Positions 29,586-38,968 are shown, counted from the stretch's first letter. The stretch is DNA of 64,000 nt from Anaeromyxobacter dehalogenans 2CP-1 (GCF_000022145.1 NC_011891.1:1302001-1366000), one strand, 5' to 3'. A program made the numbers and translations. The notes: a model not told the origin generated them from the letters alone.

Positions 29586-30704
29586 ATGAACGGACGGAGG
29601 ATCCTCATCACCGGCGGTGCCGGCTTCATCGGGTCACACCTCGCCGACCACCTGCTCGCGCACGGCCACGCGGTGCGCGCGCTGGACGTCCTCTCACCCC
29701 AGGTGCACGGCCCGGGCGCGGCGCGCCCCGCCTACCTCGCCCGGGAGGTGGAGCTCCAGGTCGGCGACGTGCGCGACCCCGAGGCGGTGCGGCGCGCGCT
29801 CCGGGGGGTGGACGCGGTCGTGCACCTCGCCGCGGCCGTCGGGGTCGGCCAGAGCATGTACGAGGTGGAGCGCTACGTCGGCGTGAACGATCTCGGGACG
29901 GCCACCCTGCTCCAGGCGCTCATCGAGCGCCCGGTGGAGCGGCTGGTGGTGGCGTCGTCGATGAGCCTGTACGGCGAGGGGCTGTACCGTGACGCGCGGG
30001 GCCGGTCCGTCACCGCGGAGCGGACCCGCGCGCAGCTCCTCGCCCGGCGCTGGGAGCCGGACGGGGAGGACGGCGCGCCGCTCGAGCCGGTCGCGACGCC
30101 CGAGACGAAACCGCCGGCGCTCGCGTCGATCTACGCGCTCTCGAAGTACGACCAGGAGCGGATGAGCCTGCTGGTCGGCGAGGCGTACGGCATCGCCACG
30201 GTGGCGCTGCGCTTCTTCAACGTGTACGGCACGCGCCAGGCGCTCTCCAACCCGTACACCGGCGTCCTGGCCATCTTCGCGGCGCGCTACCTCAACGGCC
30301 GGCCCCCGCTCGTCAACGAGGACGGCCTGCAGCGCCGCGACTTCGTGTCGGTGCGCGACGTGGCCGAGGCCTGCCGCCTGGCGCTGACGGTGCCGGGCGC
30401 GTCCGGGCAGGTGCTGAACGTCGGCAGCGGCCGGAGCTTCACGGTGCTCGAGGTCGCCGAGCGGCTGGCCGTGGCGGTCGGCCGCGAGGAGCTGCGGCCC
30501 GAGGTGACGCAGCGTTACCGCGTGGGCGACATCCGCCACTGCTTCGCCGACATCTCGCGGGCGCGCGCCGTGCTCGGCTACGCGCCGGCGGTGGCGTTCG
30601 ACGACGGGCTGGCGGAGCTGGCGGGCTGGCTGGAGGGCCAGATCGCGCACGACCGGGTGGGAGAGGCGAGCGCGGAGCTGGCCGCGCGGGGGCTGTCGCT
30701 GTGA
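29586..30704 (+). CDS. NAD-dependent sugar epimerase/dehydratase
   Basis: 372 aa from the ATG at 29586. Extended SDR enzyme acting on nucleotide sugars: GGAGFIGSH (10-18), VVHLAAAVGVG, SSMSLYGEG (catalytic Ser side) and YALSKYD (Tyr and Lys of Y-x3-K). The insert around PDGEDGAPLEPVATPETKPPA and the QALSNPYTGVLAIF segment resemble dTDP-L-rhamnose 4-epimerase-like proteins, but the substrate is not proven. First gene of the plus arm; the next gene starts within its stop codon (GTGA). Confidence 0.88.
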   Translation: MNGRRILITGGAGFIGSHLADHLLAHGHAVRALDVLSPQVHGPGAARPAYLAREVELQVGDVRDPEAVRRALRGVDAVVHLAAAVGVGQSMYEVERYVGVNDLGTATLLQALIERPVERLVVASSMSLYGEGLYRDARGRSVTAERTRAQLLARRWEPDGEDGAPLEPVATPETKPPALASIYALSKYDQERMSLLVGEAYGIATVALRFFNVYGTRQALSNPYTGVLAIFAARYLNGRPPLVNEDGLQRRDFVSVRDVAEACRLALTVPGASGQVLNVGSGRSFTVLEVAERLAVAVGREELRPEVTQRYRVGDIRHCFADISRARAVLGYAPAVAFDDGLAELAGWLEGQIAHDRVGEASAELAARGLSL

Positions 30705-31759
30705 TCGCCGAGCGCGTGCTGGTGGTGGGCGGGGCGGGGTTCATCGGCGCGAACCTCGCGCACCGGCTGCTCTCGTCGGGGACGCGGGTGCGGCTCCTCG
30801 ACAGCCTGGCGCGGTCCGGCGTGGAGCGGAACCTGGCCTGGCTGCGCGCCACGCACGGCGATCGGCTCGAGGTGATCACGGGCGACGTGCGCGACCCGGG
30901 CGCGGTGGCGCGCGCCGTCGAGGGCGCCTCGGCGGTGTTCCACCTGGCGGCGCAGGTGGCGGTGACCACCTCGCTGGTGGACCCGGTCCAGGACTTCGAG
31001 GTGAACGCGCGCGGCACGCTCAACGTGCTGGAGGCGGTGCGCCGCCAGGACCCGCCGCCGTTCGTGCTCTTCACGTCCACCAACAAGGTCTACGGCGCGC
31101 TCGAGGACGTCCTCCTCGAGGACGCCGGCCGGCGGTACGCTCCGGTCGATCCGGGGCTGCACCGCGGGATCTCCGAGGCGCGCAACCTCGCCTTCCACTC
31201 GCCGTACGGCTGCTCCAAGGGCGCCGCCGAGCAGTACGTCCTCGACTGGGCGCGCACCTACGGCGTGCCCGCCACCGTGTTCCGGATGAGCTGCATCTAC
31301 GGGCCGCACCAGTTCGGCACCGAGGACCAGGGCTGGGTGGCGCACTTCCTCATCCAGGCCATGGCCCGGCGCCCCATCACGCTCTACGGCGACGGCAAGC
31401 AGGTGCGCGACATCCTGTTCGTGGAGGACCTGCTCGACGCGTTCCTGGCGGCGCGCGAGCGCCCGCGCGAGGTGGCCGGGCGCGCCTTCAACCTCGGGGG
31501 CGGGCCGGACAACACCGTGAGCCTGATCGAGCTGCTCGAGCTCATCGAGGCGCTGGAGGGCGCGCGCCCACGCGTGACGCTCGAGCCGTGGCGCCTCGCC
31601 GACCAGCGCTGGTACGTGTCCGACCCGTCCACCTTCGCGGTGCTGGCCGGGTGGGCGCCGCGCACCGGCGTGCAGGAGGGCGTGCGGCGGCTGCACGCGT
31701 GGCTGGCGGCGGCGGCGCGGCCGCAGCGCCCGGCCACGCTCGAGGAGGCGGCGACCTAG
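30701..31759 (+). CDS. NAD-dependent epimerase, CDP-paratose 2-epimerase-like
   Basis: 352 aa from a GTG overlapping the previous stop. Extended SDR: GGAGFIGANL near residue 9-18, STNKVYG, SPYGCSKGAAEQY (Tyr-x3-Lys), and FGTEDQGWVAHF, which is characteristic of the CDP-tyvelose/paratose 2-epimerase group. It likely inverts C2 of a nucleotide-bound sugar. The MDR gene starts directly at the base after its stop. Confidence 0.87.
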   Translation: MIAERVLVVGGAGFIGANLAHRLLSSGTRVRLLDSLARSGVERNLAWLRATHGDRLEVITGDVRDPGAVARAVEGASAVFHLAAQVAVTTSLVDPVQDFEVNARGTLNVLEAVRRQDPPPFVLFTSTNKVYGALEDVLLEDAGRRYAPVDPGLHRGISEARNLAFHSPYGCSKGAAEQYVLDWARTYGVPATVFRMSCIYGPHQFGTEDQGWVAHFLIQAMARRPITLYGDGKQVRDILFVEDLLDAFLAARERPREVAGRAFNLGGGPDNTVSLIELLELIEALEGARPRVTLEPWRLADQRWYVSDPSTFAVLAGWAPRTGVQEGVRRLHAWLAAAARPQRPATLEEAAT

Positions 31760-32719
31760 ATGGCGGCGCACATGCGCGCTGCGGTGCTGGCGGGCCCGCG
31801 GCGGATCGAGCTCGCCGAGGTGGAGCGGCCCCGGCCCGGGCCGGGCGAGGTGCTGGTGCGCCTGCACGGCTGCGGCGTGTGCGGCTCCAACCTGGCGCCG
31901 TGGCAGGGGCGGGCCTGGTTCACCTATCCGTTCGCGCCGGGCGTGCCGGGGCACGAGGGGTGGGGCGTCGTGGAGCGGCTGGGCGCGGGCGTGGACGGGC
32001 TGGTGGAGGGGCAGCGGGTGGCGCTGCTCTCCGGGGCCGCGTTCGCGCAGTACGACCTCGCTGCCGCGGACCGGGTCCTGCCCATCCCGGAGGCGCTCAC
32101 CGGCCCGTTCCCGGGCGAGGCGCTCGGCTGCGCGGTGAACGTCTTCCGTCGCGCCGCGATCGGGCAGGGCGACACGGTGGCGGTGGTGGGGGCGGGCTTC
32201 CTCGGGCTGATGGTGCTCCGGCTCGCCGCGCTGGCCGGCGCGCGGGTCCTGGCGCTCTCGCGGCGCGAGACCTCGCTCGCGCTGGCGCGGCGGCTCGGCG
32301 CCGACGAGGCCATCCCGACCGGCGATCCGGGCGCCGCCGAGGCGCGGGTGCGGGATCTCACCGGCGGGCGGCTGTGCCGGGTGGTGGTCGAGGCGATCGG
32401 CTCGCAGGAGGCGCTGGATCTCGCCTCGCGGCTGGTGGCCGAGGGCGGGCGGCTCGCCATCGCCGGCTACCACCAGGACGGCCCCCGCACCGTGGACATG
32501 CAGTCGTGGAACTGGCGCGGGATCGACGTCGTGAACGCCCACGAGCGCGATCCCGCGGTGCAGCGGGAGGGGGTCCTCGCGGCGGCGCGGCTGGTGGCGG
32601 AGGGGCGGCTCGATCCCGGGCCGCTCTACCGGAGCTTCCCGCTCGACCGGCTCGCCGACGCATTCCAGGCGATGGAGGAGCGGCCGGACGGCTTCGTGAA
32701 GGCCCTCGTCACCCCATGA
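31760..32719 (+). CDS. zinc-type MDR dehydrogenase
   Basis: 319 aa. Medium-chain dehydrogenase: catalytic Zn ligands in GCGVCGSN and GHEGWGVVE, Rossmann VGAGFLGLMVLRLA, NAD-binding acidic end replaced by SRRE (Arg after beta2 suggests NADPH). The structural-zinc loop with four cysteines is missing, so the protein is short (usual about 345). Probably oxidises or reduces a sugar or polyol intermediate together with the next gene; the pair resembles scyllo-inositol or amino-sugar pathways, but this is inference. Confidence 0.87.
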   Translation: MAAHMRAAVLAGPRRIELAEVERPRPGPGEVLVRLHGCGVCGSNLAPWQGRAWFTYPFAPGVPGHEGWGVVERLGAGVDGLVEGQRVALLSGAAFAQYDLAAADRVLPIPEALTGPFPGEALGCAVNVFRRAAIGQGDTVAVVGAGFLGLMVLRLAALAGARVLALSRRETSLALARRLGADEAIPTGDPGAAEARVRDLTGGRLCRVVVEAIGSQEALDLASRLVAEGGRLAIAGYHQDGPRTVDMQSWNWRGIDVVNAHERDPAVQREGVLAAARLVAEGRLDPGPLYRSFPLDRLADAFQAMEERPDGFVKALVTP

Positions 32720-33729
32720 TCGCGTACCCCTCGGCCAGCCCGGCGCGCCCGCGGCTCGGCTTCCTCGGCGTCGGCTGGATCGGCCGGCACCGCCTGCGCG
32801 CCATCCTCGAGTCCGGCGCGGCCACCGCGGCCGCGCTCGCCGACCCGAGCGCCGCCGCGGCCCGGGAGGCCGCCTCCGCGCTGGACGGCTGCCTGGTGGT
32901 CCCCGACCTGGACGCGCTGCTCGACCTGGGCGTGGACGGCGTGGTGATCGCCACGCCCTCGGCGCTGCACGCGGAGCAGGCGGTGCGGGCGCTCCGTCGC
33001 GGGGTGGCGGTGTTCTGCCAGAAGCCGCTCGCGCGCACCGCCCCGGAGGCGCGGCGGGTGGTCGAGGCGGCGCGCGCCGCCGACCGGCTGCTCGGCGTCG
33101 ATCTCTCCTACCGCCACGTGGCGGGCATGGACCAGGTACGCGCGCTGGTGGCGGAGGGCGCGCTCGGCGAGGTGTACGCGGCGCACCTCTCCTTCCACAA
33201 CGCGTACGGGCCGGACAAGCCCTGGTTCTACGACGCGCGCCTCTCGGGCGGCGGCTGCCTGGTGGACCTCGGCATCCACCTGGTGGACCTGGCGCTGTGG
33301 ACGCTGGGCGAGCCGGGGGTGGACACGGTGAGCGCGACGCTGCGCTCGGGCGGGAAGCGGCTGCGCGGGCGCGAGAGCGGGCTGGTGGAGGACTACGCCG
33401 CCGCGCAGCTCGAGCTGGGGAACGGCACCGCGGTCCAGCTCTCCTGCTCCTGGCGCCTCTCGGCCGGCCAGGACTGCGCCATCGAGGCCGCGTTCTACGG
33501 CACCAAGGGCGGCGCGGCGCTCCGCAACGTCCACGGGTCCTTCTACGACTTCCTGGTGGAGCGCTTCCACGGCACGCGGCGCGAGCTGCTGGCCGGCCCG
33601 CCCGACGCGTGGGGCGGCCGGGCCGCGGTGGCCTGGGCGCGCGCGCTCGCCGCCGGCGGGCGCTACGACCCGGCGGTCGAGTCGATCCTCGACGTCCAGG
33701 CCACCCTGGACCGGATCTACGAGGCGTGA
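32716..33729 (+). CDS. Gfo/Idh/MocA-family oxidoreductase
   Basis: 337 aa from the ATG at 32716, overlapping the MDR stop (ATGA). N-terminal Rossmann LGFLGVGWIGRHRL, second-strand segment ATPSALHAEQAVRAL, catalytic EKP-type motif as CQKPLAR (Gln for Glu), then the sheet domain with GGGCLVDLGIHLVDLALW (D-x3-H). The family oxidises or reduces nucleotide sugars and inositols with NAD(P). The EKP glutamate is replaced by glutamine, which is seen in some active members. Six bases separate it from the glycosyltransferase gene. Confidence 0.9.
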   Translation: MIAYPSASPARPRLGFLGVGWIGRHRLRAILESGAATAAALADPSAAAAREAASALDGCLVVPDLDALLDLGVDGVVIATPSALHAEQAVRALRRGVAVFCQKPLARTAPEARRVVEAARAADRLLGVDLSYRHVAGMDQVRALVAEGALGEVYAAHLSFHNAYGPDKPWFYDARLSGGGCLVDLGIHLVDLALWTLGEPGVDTVSATLRSGGKRLRGRESGLVEDYAAAQLELGNGTAVQLSCSWRLSAGQDCAIEAAFYGTKGGAALRNVHGSFYDFLVERFHGTRRELLAGPPDAWGGRAAVAWARALAAGGRYDPAVESILDVQATLDRIYEA

Positions 33730-33735
33730 CCCATC

Positions 33736-34860
33736 GTGAAGGTCCTCCTGCACGCCGACGCGGTGGGGGGCGTCCTCACCTACGCGCTGGAGCTCTCGGC
33801 GGCGCTGGCGGCCCGCGGCGTCGAGGTGGTGCTCGCCACCGAGGGCGGCCCGGTGCCGGAGGGCGCGCGGCGGCGGCTCCGCGCCATCCCGGGGCTGGTG
33901 CACGCGGAGGCCGGGTTCCGGCTCGAGTGGATGGACGAGCCCTGGGACGACGTGGCCCGCGCCGGCGAGTGGCTGCTCGGGATCGAGCGCCGCGAGCGCC
34001 CCGACGTGGTGCACCTCGGCGCGTTCGCGCACGGCCGGCTGCCGTTCCGCGCGCCGCGCCTGGTGGTGGGCCACTCCTGCGTGGTCTCCTGGTACGAGGC
34101 GGTCCGGGGCGAGCCGCCGCCGCCGTCCTGGGATCGCTACCGCCGCGAGGTGCGCGAGGGCCTCGCCGCGGCCGAAGCGGTGGCCGCCCCCAGCGCCGCC
34201 ATGGCGCGCGCGCTGGTGCGCCACCACGGCCCGCTCGCGCCGCCCGCCGTCGTCCCGAACGGCCGCGACCCGGCGCGCTTCCCGCCGGGCGAGAAGGCGG
34301 CGCTGGTGATGGGCGCGGGGCGGCTCTGGGACGAGGCGAAGGGCGCGGCGGCGCTGGCGCGGGTCGCGCCCGGGCTCCCCTGGCCGGTCGCGATCGCCGG
34401 CGACGCCCGGGCCCCCGGGGCGGAGGGGCCGCCGGTCGCGCCCCCCGCGGACGATCCGGCGCCGCGCGCGCTGCCGCCCGGGCCCGCCCACCTGCTGGGC
34501 CGGCTCGAGGAGGCGGACCTCGCCGCCTGGCTCGGGCGCGCGGCGGTGTTCGCGCACCCCGCCCGCTACGAGCCGTTCGGGCTGGCGGTGCTGGAGGCGG
34601 CGCTGGCCGGGTGCGCGCTGGTGCTCTCCGACCTCGAGAGCCTGCGCGAGATCTGGGACGGCTGCGCCGAGTGGGTCCCGCCCCGCGACGACGCGGCGCT
34701 CGCCGCGGCGCTGCGCAGGCTCTGCGAGGAACCGGGGCGGCGCGAGGCGCTCGCGGCCCGCGCCCGGACGCGCGCGCTCCGGCTCGGGCCCGGCCCGATG
34801 GCGGACGCGTACCTCGACCTCTACCGCGGGCTCGCCGCCCGCGCCGGAGCCCGGCCGTGA
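33736..34860 (+). CDS. glycosyltransferase, GT4-like
   Basis: 374 aa from a GTG. GT-B fold: N-terminal ADAVGGVLTYALELSAALAARGVEV, middle VAAPSAAMARAL and VVPNGRDPARFPP, C-terminal nucleotide-sugar site EPFGLAVLEAALAGCALVLSD (the E-x7-E retaining motif). A Pro/Ala-rich loop (about 225-250) is inserted. Cytoplasmic transferase to a growing glycan, donor unknown. The next gene starts in its stop codon (GTGA). Confidence 0.9.
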   Translation: MKVLLHADAVGGVLTYALELSAALAARGVEVVLATEGGPVPEGARRRLRAIPGLVHAEAGFRLEWMDEPWDDVARAGEWLLGIERRERPDVVHLGAFAHGRLPFRAPRLVVGHSCVVSWYEAVRGEPPPPSWDRYRREVREGLAAAEAVAAPSAAMARALVRHHGPLAPPAVVPNGRDPARFPPGEKAALVMGAGRLWDEAKGAAALARVAPGLPWPVAIAGDARAPGAEGPPVAPPADDPAPRALPPGPAHLLGRLEEADLAAWLGRAAVFAHPARYEPFGLAVLEAALAGCALVLSDLESLREIWDGCAEWVPPRDDAALAAALRRLCEEPGRREALAARARTRALRLGPGPMADAYLDLYRGLAARAGARP

Positions 34861-35942
34861 AGATCGCGCTCTTCGTCCACTCGCTCCGCTCCGACTGGAA
34901 CCACGGCAACGCCCACTTCCTGCGCGGGGTCGCCTCGGAGCTCGTCCACCGCGGCCACGCCGTCACGGCGTGGGAGCCGCTCGGCGCCTGGAGCGCGGAG
35001 AACCTGGTGCGCGATCACGGCGCGGCCGCGCTCGACGCGTGGCGCGAGGCCTACCCGGAGATCCCGGTCCGCACCTACGTGGCCGGCGCGCTCGACGCGG
35101 CCGAGGCCCTGGACGGCGTGGACCTGGCGCTGGTGCACGAGTGGAACGACCCCGAGGTGGTGGCGCGCCTCGGGGCCGAGCGGGCGCGGCGCCCGTCGCT
35201 CCGCCTCCTGTTCCACGACACGCACCACCGCGCGGTGACCGCGCCCGGCGAGCTGGCCCGGTTCGACCTGTCCCGCTACGACGGCGTGCTCGCGTTCGGC
35301 GAGGTGCTGGCCGGGATCTGGCGCGCGCGCGGGTTCGAGGGACGCGCCTTCACCTGGCACGAGGCGGCCGACGTCCGCCGCTTCCACCCGCGCCCCGCCG
35401 ACCCGGAGGGCGACCTGGTGTTCGTGGGGAACTGGGGCGACGAGGAGCGCACCGCCGAGCTGGCGGAGTTCCTGCTCGGACCGGTGCGCGCGCTCGGGAT
35501 CTCCGCCACGGTGCACGGGGTGCGCTACCCGGAGGCCGGCCTGCGCGCGCTCGCCGCCGCCGGGATCGCCTACCGCGGCTACCTGCCCAACCACCGCGCC
35601 CCGGAGGTGCTCGCGCGCCACCGCGTCACGGTGCACGTGCCGCGGCGGCCCTACGCCGAGGCGCTGCCGGGCATCCCCACCATCCGGCCGTTCGAGGCGC
35701 TCGCCTGCGGCGTCCCGCTGGTGAGCGCGCCGTGGCAGGACGCCGAGCGGCTGTTCCGCCCCGGGGTGGACTTCCTGGTCGCGCGCGACGGCGCCGAGAT
35801 GGCGCGCCACCTGCGCGCGGTGCTCTCCGAGCCCGGCCTGGCGCGCGAGCTCGCCGCGAGCGGGCTCGAGACCATCCGCGCCCGCCACACCTGCGCGCAC
35901 CGCGCCGACGCGCTGCTCGCCATCGCCGCGGGGCTGGGGTGA
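34857..35942 (+). CDS. CgeB-like glycosyltransferase
   Basis: 361 aa from a GTG overlapping the previous stop. Third CgeB-type protein of the cluster: KIALFVHSLRSDWNHGNAHFLRGVASELVHRGH start, DLVFVGNWGDEERTAELAEFL, PGIPTIRPFEALACGVPLVSAPW and the closing RHTCAHRAD motif. The HNHGNA-type N-terminus and the C-terminal half match its relatives at 27075 and 28220, which supports one glycan product for both arms. The permease gene begins within its stop (GTGA). Confidence 0.85.
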   Translation: MKIALFVHSLRSDWNHGNAHFLRGVASELVHRGHAVTAWEPLGAWSAENLVRDHGAAALDAWREAYPEIPVRTYVAGALDAAEALDGVDLALVHEWNDPEVVARLGAERARRPSLRLLFHDTHHRAVTAPGELARFDLSRYDGVLAFGEVLAGIWRARGFEGRAFTWHEAADVRRFHPRPADPEGDLVFVGNWGDEERTAELAEFLLGPVRALGISATVHGVRYPEAGLRALAAAGIAYRGYLPNHRAPEVLARHRVTVHVPRRPYAEALPGIPTIRPFEALACGVPLVSAPWQDAERLFRPGVDFLVARDGAEMARHLRAVLSEPGLARELAASGLETIRARHTCAHRADALLAIAAGLG

Positions 35943-37018
35943 GCGCCGTCGCGCCGCCGGCGCCCGCGGGCGGGCACGAGGCCCGGGCGACGGCGCGCGC
36001 GCTGACCGTGCTCGCGGTGGCGGCGGGGTTCGGGTTCCTGTGGCTGGCGCGCGACCTGCTCGTGCCGACCGCGCTCGGCGTCACGCTCGCGCTCTCGGTC
36101 CACCCGGTCGTCGCGGCGCTGGAGCGGCGCGGGCTCTCGCGCACGCTCGCCGCGATCGCGGGGACGCTGCTCACGGTGGCGGTGCTCGCCGCCATCGGCT
36201 GGGTGCTCTGGGATCGCATCGCCGCGTTCGCCCAGGAGCTGCCCGGCTACGAGGGGCGCCTGCGCGAGGCCGCCGCCGGGATCCGGCGCCACGCGGCGCA
36301 CCTGCAGGCGCAGTCCGAGCAGCTGGTGCAGACGCCCCGCCGCCCGGGCGAGGTGAAGGTGCAGGAGACGGTGCCCTGGGGCACGCTGCTCGTCGGGACG
36401 GCGCAGGGGGCGCTCACGCTCGCCGGCCAGGCCACGGTGGTGGTGTTCGTCCTCTACTTCACGCTCGCCGAGGGGCCGCGGTTCCGCGTGAAGCTGCTCG
36501 CGTGGGCCGACCGCCGGCCGCGCGGCCGCGCGCGCCTGCTCGCGGCGCTGGAGGAGCTCCACCGCGACGTGGAGCAGTACATGCTGAACCGCGTGGCGCT
36601 GAACGCGATCCTGGGCGTCGTGACCTGGGCGGTGTACGCGCTGTACGGCCTGGAGCACGCCGCCATCTGGGGGATCACCACGGCGCTGCTCCACTTCATC
36701 CCGTACGTCGGGCCGGCGCTGGGCCTGTTCCTGCCCACCGCCATGGCGCTGCTGCAGTACGGCACCGCGAAGGACGTGGCGCTGGTCGCGGCGATCTACC
36801 TCGTCCTCGTCAACGTGCAGGGCAACGTGGTGGACCCGCTGTTCCTGGGGAAGCAGCTCCGGCTCTCGCCGCTGGTGGTGTTCCTCGGCTCGCTGTTCTG
36901 GTTCTGGCTGTGGGGGCCGGTGGGCCTGTTCCTGGCGGTCCCGCTCCTCTCGACCGTGCGGATCGTCTGCCGGCACCTGCCGCGCTACCGGGTGGTCGCG
37001 AGCCTCCTCGCCGAGTGA
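35939..37018 (+). CDS. AI-2E family transporter (PerM/TqsA-like)
   Basis: 359 aa from a GTG overlapping the previous stop. About seven to eight hydrophobic segments; typical family features are the N-terminal pair (about 21-75), a long soluble amphipathic region (about 90-145), and the C-terminal FIPYVGPALG and NVVDPLFLGKQLRLSPLVV motifs. Members are exporters or Na+/H+-linked pumps, including the AI-2 exporter TqsA. Translational coupling to the glycosyltransferases suggests it belongs to the surface-glycan unit, but the substrate is unknown. Confidence 0.9.
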   Translation: MSAVAPPAPAGGHEARATARALTVLAVAAGFGFLWLARDLLVPTALGVTLALSVHPVVAALERRGLSRTLAAIAGTLLTVAVLAAIGWVLWDRIAAFAQELPGYEGRLREAAAGIRRHAAHLQAQSEQLVQTPRRPGEVKVQETVPWGTLLVGTAQGALTLAGQATVVVFVLYFTLAEGPRFRVKLLAWADRRPRGRARLLAALEELHRDVEQYMLNRVALNAILGVVTWAVYALYGLEHAAIWGITTALLHFIPYVGPALGLFLPTAMALLQYGTAKDVALVAAIYLVLVNVQGNVVDPLFLGKQLRLSPLVVFLGSLFWFWLWGPVGLFLAVPLLSTVRIVCRHLPRYRVVASLLAE

Positions 37019-37100
37019 GCGATCGGCCGCCCGTTCGGCGCCGCGCGTCCGCGGGCGCCCCGGCGGGAAGACCCCCGGCCGGTGATGGGTTCCGGGAGGC

Positions 37101-38912
37101 GTGACCACGACCGCCGCCGCAGCCCCCGCCGCCTCGCCCGCGCGCGCAGCCGGTCGCGCCGGGCGCCGCCGTCGCGGGCTCCTGCGCGCGGCCGAGTTCC
37201 TGGTGCCGTTCCGCCTGCCCATCGCCGGCATCCTGCTCGTCGCGCTGACGCTCGCCGGCGTGAACGCGGCCGAGCCGCTGGCGCTGAAGCGCATCTTCGA
37301 CGCGCTCGCGCTGGGGGAGGGCGGCCGCCCGCTGGCCGAGGGGGTCGTCTCGCTCGTCGTGCTGGGCCTGCTCCGCGAGGCGTTCACCGCCACCTCGAAC
37401 TGGCTCACCTGGCGGACGCGCATCGGGATCCAGTACCGGCTCACCGAGGCGACGGTCGGCCGGCTGCACCGGCTGCCGCTCACGTTCCACCGCGCCGAGG
37501 GCGTGGGCGCGCTCATGACCCGGCTGGATCGCTCGATCCAGGGCCTGGTGGGCGCGCTCTCCGACATCGCCTTCAACGTGGTGCCCGCCGCCGCGTACCT
37601 CCTCATCTCGGTGGCGGTGATGCTCCGCCTCGAGTGGCGGCTGGCGCTGCTGGTGCTGGCGTTCGCCCCGCTTCCGGCGCTGATCGCGCGGCTGGCCGCG
37701 CCCATGCAGACGCGGCGCGAGCGCGGCCTGCTCGAGCGCTGGGTGCACATCTACTCCCGGTTCAACGAGGTGCTCTCCGGCATCGTCACCGTGAAGAGCT
37801 TCACCATGGAGGAGGCGGAGAAGCGCCGCTTCCTCGACGAGGTGAACTCCGCGAACGAGGTGGTGATCCGCGGCGTCGGCGTGGACGCGGGGGTCGGCGC
37901 GGCCCAGAACCTGGTGCAGATCGGGGCGAGGGTCGCGGCCCTGGCGCTGGGCGGGGCGCTGGTGCTGCGGGGCCACATGACCGCGGGCACGCTGGTGGCG
38001 TTCCTCGGCTACGTGGGCGGCCTGTTCGGCCCGGTGCTGGGGCTCGCCGGCGTGTACAAGACGCTGCGCACGGCGCAGGTCTCGGTCGAGGAGGTCTACG
38101 GCATCCTCGACGCGCAGGACCTGCTCGGCGACGCGCCGGACGCGCGCGAGGTGGTGCGCCTGCGCGGCGACGTGCGCTGGGACAACGTGCGCTTCGCCTA
38201 CCCGGGCGGCGGCCCGCCGCTCCTCGACGGCGTGGACCTGCACGTCCGCGAGGGCGAGCGCGTCGCCATCGTCGGCCCCTCCGGCTCGGGCAAGTCCACC
38301 CTGGTCTCGCTGGTGCAGCGCTTCTACGACCCGACCGAGGGCGTGGTGCGGGTGGACGGCATCGACGTCCGCAAGCTGAAGCAGGTCGCGCTCCGGCGCC
38401 AGATCGGCGTGGTGTTCCAGGACTCGCTGCTGTTCAACGAGTCGGTCCTCGCCAACATCGCCTACGGCCGGCCCGGCGCCACCCGCGCCGAGATCGAGGC
38501 GGCGGCGCGCGCCGCGAACGCGCACGACTTCATCGTGCGCCTGCCGGAGGGCTACGACACGGTCGTCGGCGAGCGCGGCAGCCGGCTCTCGGTGGGCGAG
38601 CGCCAGCGGATCTCCATCGCGCGCACGCTGCTCAAGTCCCCGGCCATCCTGATCCTGGACGAGCCCACCTCGGCGCTCGACGCCGAGTCGGAGGCGCTGG
38701 TCTCGGAGGCGCTGGCGCGCGTGTCGCGGCGGCGCACCACGCTCATCATCGCGCACCGGCTCTCCACCGTGGTGGACGCGGACCGGATCGTGGTGCTGCG
38801 CGAGGGGCGCATCGTCGAGCAGGGGCGCCACGCGGAGCTGGTCGCCCGCGGCGGCCACTACGCCAGCCTGGTGGAGAAGCAGACCCGCGGGATGTTCCCC
38901 TTGGCGGCATGA
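37101..38912 (+). CDS. ABC exporter, MsbA-like (fused TM and ATPase)
   Basis: 603 aa from a GTG. Six-helix membrane domain (about 30-320), then the ATPase: Walker A GPSGSGKST, Q-loop VFQDSLLFNESV, signature LSVGERQR (LSGGQ variant) and Walker B ILILDEPTSALD, H-loop IAHRLST. Such homodimers flip lipids or lipid-linked glycans across the inner membrane. It follows the permease after 82 bases, so it may be expressed with the glycan cluster. The first about 18 residues are Ala/Arg-rich and may be an over-extended start. Confidence 0.93.
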   Translation: MTTTAAAAPAASPARAAGRAGRRRRGLLRAAEFLVPFRLPIAGILLVALTLAGVNAAEPLALKRIFDALALGEGGRPLAEGVVSLVVLGLLREAFTATSNWLTWRTRIGIQYRLTEATVGRLHRLPLTFHRAEGVGALMTRLDRSIQGLVGALSDIAFNVVPAAAYLLISVAVMLRLEWRLALLVLAFAPLPALIARLAAPMQTRRERGLLERWVHIYSRFNEVLSGIVTVKSFTMEEAEKRRFLDEVNSANEVVIRGVGVDAGVGAAQNLVQIGARVAALALGGALVLRGHMTAGTLVAFLGYVGGLFGPVLGLAGVYKTLRTAQVSVEEVYGILDAQDLLGDAPDAREVVRLRGDVRWDNVRFAYPGGGPPLLDGVDLHVREGERVAIVGPSGSGKSTLVSLVQRFYDPTEGVVRVDGIDVRKLKQVALRRQIGVVFQDSLLFNESVLANIAYGRPGATRAEIEAAARAANAHDFIVRLPEGYDTVVGERGSRLSVGERQRISIARTLLKSPAILILDEPTSALDAESEALVSEALARVSRRRTTLIIAHRLSTVVDADRIVVLREGRIVEQGRHAELVARGGHYASLVEKQTRGMFPLAA

Positions 38913-38932
38913 GGCTCGGACCGCGCGGGCGA

Positions 38933-38957
38933 AGCGCGCCGGATCCGCCGGCGCGCT
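38933..38957. terminator. bidirectional hairpin between ABC exporter and MBL hydrolase
   Basis: A perfect 10-bp stem AGCGCGCCGG/CCGGCGCGCT (38933-38942 with 38948-38957, 5-base loop) sits between the stops of two convergent genes. No T run. Confidence 0.5.
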
Positions 38958-38968
38958 CCCGCCCCGCG

